From: Sweltsa coloradensis
Lineage: Eukaryota; Arthropoda; Insecta; Plecoptera; Chloroperlidae
Length of the DNA: 64,000 nucleotides
NCBI GenBank assembly: GCA_024449915.1
Contig: JAMZAV010002015.1
Span: 91,247 to 155,246 of the forward strand
Direction of reading: 5' to 3'
Position 1 is the first letter of the stretch; every line of letters starts with the position of its first letter. Both the position numbers and the translations under genes were made by a program. Below, piece by piece: positions 56,587 through 64,000 of the stretch. Below the pieces are notes generated by a model, which was not told where the DNA came from, searched no databases, and saw nothing but the letters and a program-made list of their open reading frames with translations.

Positions 56587-57856
56587 ATTTATTGATGATA
56601 CCTACTGATCAATTGGGATTCAAATTGTTGGTGAATTAAAATTTTAAATAGGGATGGTTTATATTTAGTTTTTGAAATGGTATTCTTAGGATGTATTGGG
56701 TAACTTGCATTTTTGTGGTATTATCATTATGAATTTGTAAATAAATTAAACTAAAAACGCAAAATAATATTTTTTCCCTAGAATTTATTAAACACGTTCA
56801 ATAGACATAGGCCTACGCATTAAAAGATTAATTGACAATTAGTAATTAGGCCTAAGAAGATTTTGAGTTGTAGGCTAATTCGGATTTATTATTAGTCAAT
56901 ATTAGTGTTTGGGAATGATAGAATTTATATTTCACCCCGTCTGGGCACGGGACAAGTTTGACCCAGAGCATGCGGCTCTGCTGGTAAGAAAACACGCAAC
57001 ATGGTCACCAAGCCAAGGTCGATACCTCCTCGAGGTTTTACCTCTATTAACCGACACTCCCCCTTCCACGCTCATCTTAGGTTAGAGTGCAGGCGCATAA
57101 TGACCTAACGGCTGGCGCACCTTTATATAAAATATGCTAAAACTAAACAAATTCTGGCTTCTAAGTAATAATTTAACTAGGAAAACGCTTAAGTCCCACC
57201 GCGTTGTTGGATGAGCGTAATTGGTGCATTGAGCTGCCATGTGTTATGAGGATTTTCTGTTGTTCTGTGACAAAATTATTACAAAGTCGAATAATTTTTT
57301 TAAATTAAATTAAATTAAATAAAAAATTGACTTTTTTTTAAAATTTTTTTATGAATCGTAATTTTAAAAAAGGAAAAAATCGTAAAATTGCGATTTTCAT
57401 AAGAAATAATTATTCGATTGCGCTCAAATTTTACAAGAATATATTAATTCATAAAATTAAGGTTCTGTGAAAAATTCATTACAATAGGATAAAGCATGTA
57501 GGTGTTATAAGTCAAAGAATTGTTTTAAAAAAGAAAAAACATGTAAAATTTCGATTTTCATGAGAAATAATTTTTCGATTGCGCTCAAATTTCACACGAA
57601 TATCTTAATTCATAAAATAAAGGTTTTGTGAAAAAATCATTAAAATCGAATTAAGCATGTAGGTGTTATAAGTCGAAGAAATATTTTAAAAATTGAAAAA
57701 ATTCGTAAAATGGCGATTTTCATGAGAAATAATTTTCCGATTGCGCTCAAAAACGTGGCAGTTCTAAGTTCAGAGATTTCGAAGGTCTCCATAAAATTTC
57801 ATCGCAATCGGAGTATCGGTTTAGCCGGAATCGTGTTAACAAACAGACAAAAATAC

Positions 57857-57887
<31 letters not shown>

Positions 57888-58620
57888 AAAAAAAAAAACA
57901 TTCCGGATTTTTTTCTCCAGTGTAGTGAAATGGAATCTTCGCTTCGCTCGCTTCGCTCGCTACGCTCATCCAACTAATATTTGCAAATAAACCAAATCTG
58001 ATACATTTTGTTCGTGGGCACCCACAAAGGGGCAAAACACTTGTCTCTCCAGAAACCAACAAAATGTGTAAAGTTTTTTTTTATTTTAAACTTATTTTGT
58101 GATGTTTAAAATAATGCATTCTTAATTGATCTATTTGGTCGAAGATAGCTTACCGATGTTTTGTTTACGTAAAATGTATTTATATTTTGTAGTTTCATTG
58201 ACGTGGAATCCATCATCCAAGTAGGAAAATCAACATTTCACAAGCCGTCAATTATTGAGAAAAATGTACTTCAAATGTCATAAACGGCAATTTCAGTTCC
58301 GTAACGTAAAAAATTTAAATCGCTTTACGAATTGGTTAGCGTCCGAGAAGGGGATAGATGCACCCCTGGTTTCTACCCAGTGTGCGACCATGCTTTATAG
58401 TAGGAAAGACACTTAACCATTTTACCAGTTTTCCGTCATATTTAAATGTCGAAATCGCGGATTTGAAAACATGCGCGGTGTTTAAATTATTGCAAGCAGA
58501 GTGTAAAATGTTCACCTTTAGATTGAAAAATTGATCTAAAGGCGATACCCTCCCAAAACTTTGATCCGTTATCTGTTAACGGGGGAAAAGTTCACACATT
58601 CGCAAACTGGCGCCTGAAAG
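56587..58620. repeat. segmental duplication, unit 2
   Basis: Copy of 53733-54956 with small indels, enlarged by the pearl/HINE-like insertion at 57177-57973. Confidence 0.9.
57177..57973 (+). mobile_element. pearl/HINE-like element, copy F
   Basis: CTAGGAAAACGCTTAAGTCC left end, TTGGATGAGCGTA, core repeats near 57405, 57565 and 57726 (~160 bp period), (AAAG)n at 57855-57890, and CGCTACGCTCATCCAA right end. It interrupts the duplicated segment, so 54320-54340 gives the uninterrupted sequence for comparison. Confidence 0.75.
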
Positions 58621-59489
58621 TCCCAACATGCCTCCTACTCGGTAACTGTATCATTAAACACAACTTTTTAAAGAAAAGTGTCACAATTTGTCATCGCAGC
58701 GTCGATATATTTTCACCTCTTACAAAGTGGAGGGAGAAGTGTTCAATAGAATCCAGCGACTTTTTCTGGAGGACGGACATGGAAGGGGAAAATCTCTAAA
58801 TAGCAAATAGTGAACTTATTTCAGATCTGAAAATTTATGAGTGTTTTTTAAAGTTTATCTTGCTTGAATATGTACCGTAAAAGTTTAAACGTCTCCATAG
58901 AGTAAAGTTTGGCATATTCTTGTTGTTTTTACAAAGTACTGTCATTACAATAACTCAGGTAAATGCATGTTCATGTCTGATTACCGATCAAAGTTAAGTA
59001 GACTAACGATAACTTTCTGAAGGCGTGAGCGAGAAATGCGTCTGGAGTTTTTATGAAGGATAATGCTACTCCCGATCTATGCTCGATGCAATTTGCATAT
59101 CTCATTATGTTTTATTATAAACGGGCAGAAGAATACTATGTACTCAACATGTAATTTATTTTTGCAATACTTGTCAAGTCGATACCTGTGTTATTTAGTT
59201 TCTCCTCCTTTATTTAAAGACCGATACAAGATAGATACGATTACCGATCTACAATCTACATCCAACAACAAAAAACAACCCAACTGCTAATTTGCTTCTT
59301 ACAATATTTTACCAAGCAATGTGTTTTGTTTTATTGGTAATAAACACATGTTTCTCGCAGAGCATCATGCAACGCTGATCACATGGATTTTTGAACAGTG
59401 GATTATTGTGTTCGGAGAGTGAAACGATGATTATCTTTATGAAGATGTCTTCTAACAAGTTCACGTGATTTGGGGGAAATCTTGGACCG
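58621..59489. other. non-coding stretch
   Basis: No supported gene or repeat. Confidence 0.45.
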
Positions 59490-59709
59490 CGTCACCGGCA
59501 CAGATAGCTCGTGCGTGACTCTGATTCGAGAGATCACGGGTTCGAGTTCGAGTCGGCCCATCAGCAATTCTGACTGACTTTTTTTCGATGGCATGAACAG
59601 CCCTCGGACTATCCTTCACAATGTCCCTATTACAATATCAGCTAGCTAGACTAGACACCCGAAGAGGGTCCCACCGAGTAGAACGATGTATCCTATAGCG
59701 GGCATCCTT
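59490..59709 (+). repeat. tRNA-derived SINE, copy 1
   Basis: Has a tRNA-like head with GACTCTGATTCGAGAGATCACGGGTTCGAG (B-box GGTTCGAG), followed by AGCCCTCGGACTATCCTTCACAATGTCC and CCCGAAGAGGGTCCCACCGAGT...CTATAGCGGGCATCC. The same order occurs in the second copy. Confidence 0.6.
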
Positions 59710-59774
59710 GAAAATCAAATTTGTTTTTACGCGTTGAAATTTTGGAGTTGACTATTATACGTCTTATAGTTGTC

Positions 59775-60090
59775 ATTGTATGAACGTAGTGAGCATACCG
59801 AAAACATTTTATTCACTTGGACTACTCTTGAAAAATCTTTTTGTATATTTTTTCACAAACCGTAAAATTCTACGATTGATAAATTTTCAGGGGACCTTTG
59901 AAATCTCTGAACTTAGATCTGCCTCGTTTTTTAGTATACAAGCGAATAAATGTTTCTCAAAGAATAGTACTTTTACATTATTGTTTGAGTTTTTTTTGCA
60001 CGTTTGTTTGTTTGTTTGTTTGATCGCTCTCTACTGGGCAAACGGTCGCTGTGTCAGTAATACCGGATTTTAACATCGGCTACTATATAG
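59775..60090 (-). mobile_element. relic of a pearl/HINE-like element
   Basis: Contains GAACGTAGTGAGCAT, a CTTTGAAATCTCTGAACTTAGA segment matching the unique block of copy D, a (GTTT)n microsatellite (60004-60022) and GAGCGAGCGATTGC. Highly diverged. Confidence 0.4.
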
Positions 60091-60700
60091 AGCGAGCGAT
60101 TGCACAAAATTATTTTCGTAAAATAAGGATATGTAGATATTTGACAGCAGTTAATATTCTTGCAGCTATATCTTTAGACATATCTTTAGATACCGTCGTT
60201 GACTGATGCCGATGTCTTGATTAAGATCTAGACAGGCTGAACTGCGGTAAACGACGATTATTTTATCGACGATGGAGAGTAGTAATTTGTTTAATACTTT
60301 ATAACACTTGTTCTGATGGTTTATTGAGACGTCGCAGCAGGCGACCAAGGCGAGTACGGTATTAATTAAATTAAAATATGCGTTGCCGCCAACATTGCCT
60401 TCCCAGTTGAATACAGTCACAGGTTTAGCATAACGCAAAACAAGAATTAATAGAAACAAAACTGAAATACGTCCTCTATACTGTGAGCAGTAGTCCAGTC
60501 TTGCGAGGAACGCGTAACTGGGAATAACAGTTACCGGGAAAGCGTTTTCAGGGAACTTTTGTGGGAGCGCGTTTTTCTTAAAAATATACTATTTTATGAC
60601 AACTTGGAACGGATTTCTATATCTTTTCAACGTTCTCAACACTGTCGTAACCTAGTCTAGGTTTTACATTTAACTGCCTTCAAACATATAAACTACAACC

Positions 60701-60966
60701 GACAGTGTTGGCTCGAGCGCTAAGCGCTCGACTCTGATTCGGGAGGTCCCGGGTTCGAGTCCCGTCGAGACCGGCAATCCTGACTGAAGGTTTTTTCCAA
60801 GGTTTTCCTCAGTCGTTAATGCGAATGTAAGGGATTGAGTCCTCTTAAATAGCCCTCGGACATCCCTTCACAATTGTCCTATTCGCCTATTCGCAATATA
60901 CCTATGGTCACCTGAAGAGGGTCACACCGGTTAAATCTGATGTGTATACCCTACAGCGGGCATTCT
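60701..60966 (+). repeat. tRNA-derived SINE, copy 2
   Basis: Complete-looking copy. The tRNA-like head has a GAGCGCTAAGCGCTC hairpin and a perfect B-box GGGTTCGAGTCCCG. The body has AGCCCTCGGACATCCCTTCACAATTGTCC and CCTGAAGAGGGTCACACCGG, and the 3' end is TACAGCGGGCATTCT, followed by an A-rich tail. Confidence 0.7.
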
Positions 60967-63900
60967 ACAAAAAATTATTTATATAAAGCTAAAATAATTA
61001 GTGTTTTTAGAGTTTGGGACTTTTCACTCTTCCGGGAAAAGATAGAAACAACAACAACCATTCAAAATTTGCATTTTTGCATTCTCTGCGATTTTTCATA
61101 AATTTGTAACTTTCAATTGAAATTGAAGAAACTTAGCCCCTATTTTGAAATAGAGTCGATGACGGCGAGACCGGCATAGTTAGATTGGGCCGCCCCGACA
61201 GGAAATCAGTTTTGTGAGTGAATTGGATCATTTGGATGGACTCTAAAATTTGCGCGTTAGTCCCTTCTTTTACAAAGTAATGTAACGTTTATAAATTTCT
61301 CATTTTTTAGACTTGCGCCCAAGACTGTAGTACAAGTGTACACTCTTCCCTGAAGTGTTAAAAATGCACCATGAGCGAATTTTGTTATTGCAGACTCCAT
61401 AACTCCTGATGATATTTAAATTATGTAATGTGATGTTAATAACTAGCCATGCACAAGTTGAACAGCCTTCGTGATTGGTTATATTAACCGCAAAATTAAT
61501 GGCTATATCAGATGAATTAAATATACTGTTTATCGGAACTTGTAAAACCGCTCGTATAATTGTTTCACTGCACGCGTTTATTAGTAGTATTTTTCTTCAC
61601 ACGATGATGCCTCGAGGTCTTAACTTCGCACTCCGTCCCTGCATGCGGTAGCTAAATGCCAGGCAGTGCGCCAACATGGGCTAATAAACAACATCTAACA
61701 TGGGTAGGCGATAGTAATAGCGTCGTTATTTAAAACAACAACTCTGTACGGTGGAATTTAACGCGTGAGCGGAGCTGATTGCAAACACTCCTTCATATTT
61801 GCCTCTGTCAGTAGCCTTCAGAGCACGTGAAGATTACCGTTTCTTGTTCGTTAAATTATAATTCTTAAAAAAATAATTAATTAGTGTCAACCCACTCAGT
61901 TACAAGAACTGAATTTCAGGGGGTGGGGGGATTCTTATACTTTTTTTAGATAACTTGTGAGTTGTGACCATTTTACACTTGCAATCGTTTGTCCTGGATT
62001 AAGCCATAAAAAGTATCGTTTCGTCTTAATTTAACTAGTGAAATAATAAAGGGAGGCTATAACTGCATGCCCGTCCCATTTGTTTTACAGTGGCGTCGTC
62101 GTCGTTAATCAGACAACATCACAATATCAGTTGAATTTTTTAAACCCTAATTACATCATCATGTATTTGAGTCCACATTGGAAGTTAAAATACATTGGCC
62201 AGCACCGGGACCGCTTGCATTGGAAGAACCGATAAACCTATCTAATGAACCACACATGTTGATTGAATCGATGTAGTAAAATGCATTCATAATCATAACA
62301 GATGAACGAAATTGATTGATTGAAATTGACATCGCAATCTTTGAATCCCGGGTGGGTTCCTAATGTAATTGAGGACAACAAAAGACTGATTGTACATAGA
62401 CTGAAGAACTAAAGAGTCAAACTGTCAATATTATTATGAGTGAATACTTTTATTATTTCTTGTAATTTACTAAAAATAATATTCTGGTTCGATTCTTCTA
62501 GGTTCCAGCCTCAAAGTCATGGAGCAAATGCATAACAGATCAGCTCTCTTGAATAGTATATAAGCAATTTATCATATTTAACACAAGTTACTATAGAGTA
62601 ACACCTGAATAGTGCCACACTTACACAGCAAGTCAACAAGAATGTTAACAACATAAATACGAGAAAACATTTAAAAAGTCACTCATCCATTAACCATATT
62701 GTAAGAATGTGACACGTTCATATTTTTGTGGTGAATAGAAACGTCCAGCTGTCGAGTCCCTATGTTCTTAGCACATCATGACCAAGTACAATGCGCATGT
62801 CCATTCAGAGCAAACCGTCGTAGCCAAGTTTGAGGAAACTCACAACCTAGTTGTAATAGTTGACCCACCCTCCATCTGTCACCAGCTTTGTGACGTCACG
62901 ATAGCACGAGTTGGTTACGCCACTGTGTTGTGCAAGTCTCGTTTACAGTGGTAAAACAGGTGCATCGAGCTAGGTACAATTTGTTTACCCGTCACGTGTT
63001 GCTACACCTATAATGCAATGCATTTTGTTTAAGATTAGATCCGTGTTACGATTTATCTATAGCACGTTTAGATTCAAGCTATTTTTTTTTCAAATAATTT
63101 CAATATTTGCTTGCATGCATTATTAAATACTGTTGATTGTCCATTCGTTCGAGTTTTAATAGTACCATTTATTTACTTATTAATTTCTTGATGTCTTATT
63201 TTATTATTTTCATCGACAGTCATTCACTCACACGGATAATGATCGTTATGAATTCGGATTTCTGTTTGTAAAAGTGTCTTGAATCTATATAATAATTAAT
63301 AATAAATATAAATAAATATTAATAATAAATAAAAGTAATAATTGTAGTTTTACCTACACCTATAAATCCAATTGGGCTTGCGTGTTCCTATTCTTAGATC
63401 CATTTGATCTATTTAATTAGATCCATATAGTCATGTTCCTATACAGATGCGTTGAATGTCTCTCCACAGCAGGACGACAGTTAGAACATGATTGTCTGTA
63501 CGCCACTGTGTACTGTCGGTCCCGTTTACTGCGACAAGATGCGCTAGCCAGGTGTACAAGCACAAGTGTTATTACCATGGGCGTGTGGTCGCTGAAAGCA
63601 TAACTCATCCATCAAGGGATGTTATAACCTACCACATTAGAATTACCAGCGTATGCAAAGCATTAGCTGACCGCTACAGCGAAGGAGATTGCGCGATTAC
63701 GGTACAGAGATTCTACAGCTTGGAGACTCGTCTTGTTTGTGTCTATTTTCATTAAGACATGCAGCAATCTTACTTGATAGTTTTATTTTCCTAGCGGTTA
63801 CCGTAAGATTTACAATTATTGCACACTTCGAGTAATTTATAATTATACATGCCTGGTATGATAATACATTATCACATGAATAATTGCTGCTTCTGCTGAG

Positions 63901-64000
63901 TGATCGTAGATTCTATTTCTACACTAATGAATGTTATTTGTTCTATGAGGGGTTTTAGGCGTTTTAGTATAATTCTGAAAAGTTTGTAAGGGTTATTAAA
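60967..64000. other. non-coding stretch to window end
   Basis: No gene is supported. TACGCCACTGTGT...CGTTTAC near 62915 and 63498 is a weak repeat pair. The open frame at 63492-63755 has no recognisable domain. Confidence 0.4.

Overview
This is eukaryotic DNA, AT-rich and mostly non-coding, with short scattered reading frames, canonical GTAAGT/AG splice sites, microsatellites, tRNA-derived repeats and several transposon families. The repeat content (a Polinton, plus pearl/HINE-like elements with ~160-bp core repeats and a tetranucleotide microsatellite) suggests a marine invertebrate such as a mollusc or echinoderm, but the sequence alone does not settle the species.

The main feature is a complete Polinton (Maverick) at 4911-19599 (14,689 bp). 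It begins AG and ends CT, is flanked by an exact 6-bp target-site duplication (AACGTC at 4905-4910 and 19600-19605), and has long terminal inverted repeats (4911-5646 and 18691-19599). All recognisable genes lie on the plus strand: protein-primed family B DNA polymerase with N-terminal zinc fingers, packaging ATPase, a small basic protein, a conserved protein of unknown function, an integrase with a chromodomain, minor capsid (penton-like) protein, a basic virion-type protein, double jelly-roll major capsid protein, a conserved accessory protein, adenovirus-type cysteine protease, and an unrecognised broken gene. Together they encode replication, integration, virion assembly, packaging and maturation. 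Several genes are broken by frame changes, so the copy is either decaying or affected by assembly indels. Its terminal repeats contain a dense array of ATGGCGG (YY1-like), CACGTG (E-box) and CCGGAA (ETS-like) motifs and a tRNA-Ser-like pol III cassette. A spliced leader with tandemly related small exons precedes the polymerase.

The rest of the window is repeat-rich intergenic or intronic DNA. It holds six well-defined pearl/HINE-like elements and one relic (21.4-23.0, 43.9-44.6, 51.1-53.7, 57.2-58.0 and 59.8 kb); a larger family that starts with a ~410-bp foldback palindrome and ends in GC-rich stem-loops (36.9-38.7 and 48.5-50.2 kb, with a partial copy at 52.1-52.7 kb); a segmental duplication (53.7-55.0 / 56.6-58.6 kb); a tRNA-derived SINE pair (59.5 and 60.7 kb); and a few possible host exons. 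The latter are minus-strand exons ending at GTAAG donors near 39.2, 43.0 and 47.5 kb, and a trypsin-like remnant near 55.6-56.1 kb. No intact multi-exon host gene could be assembled.
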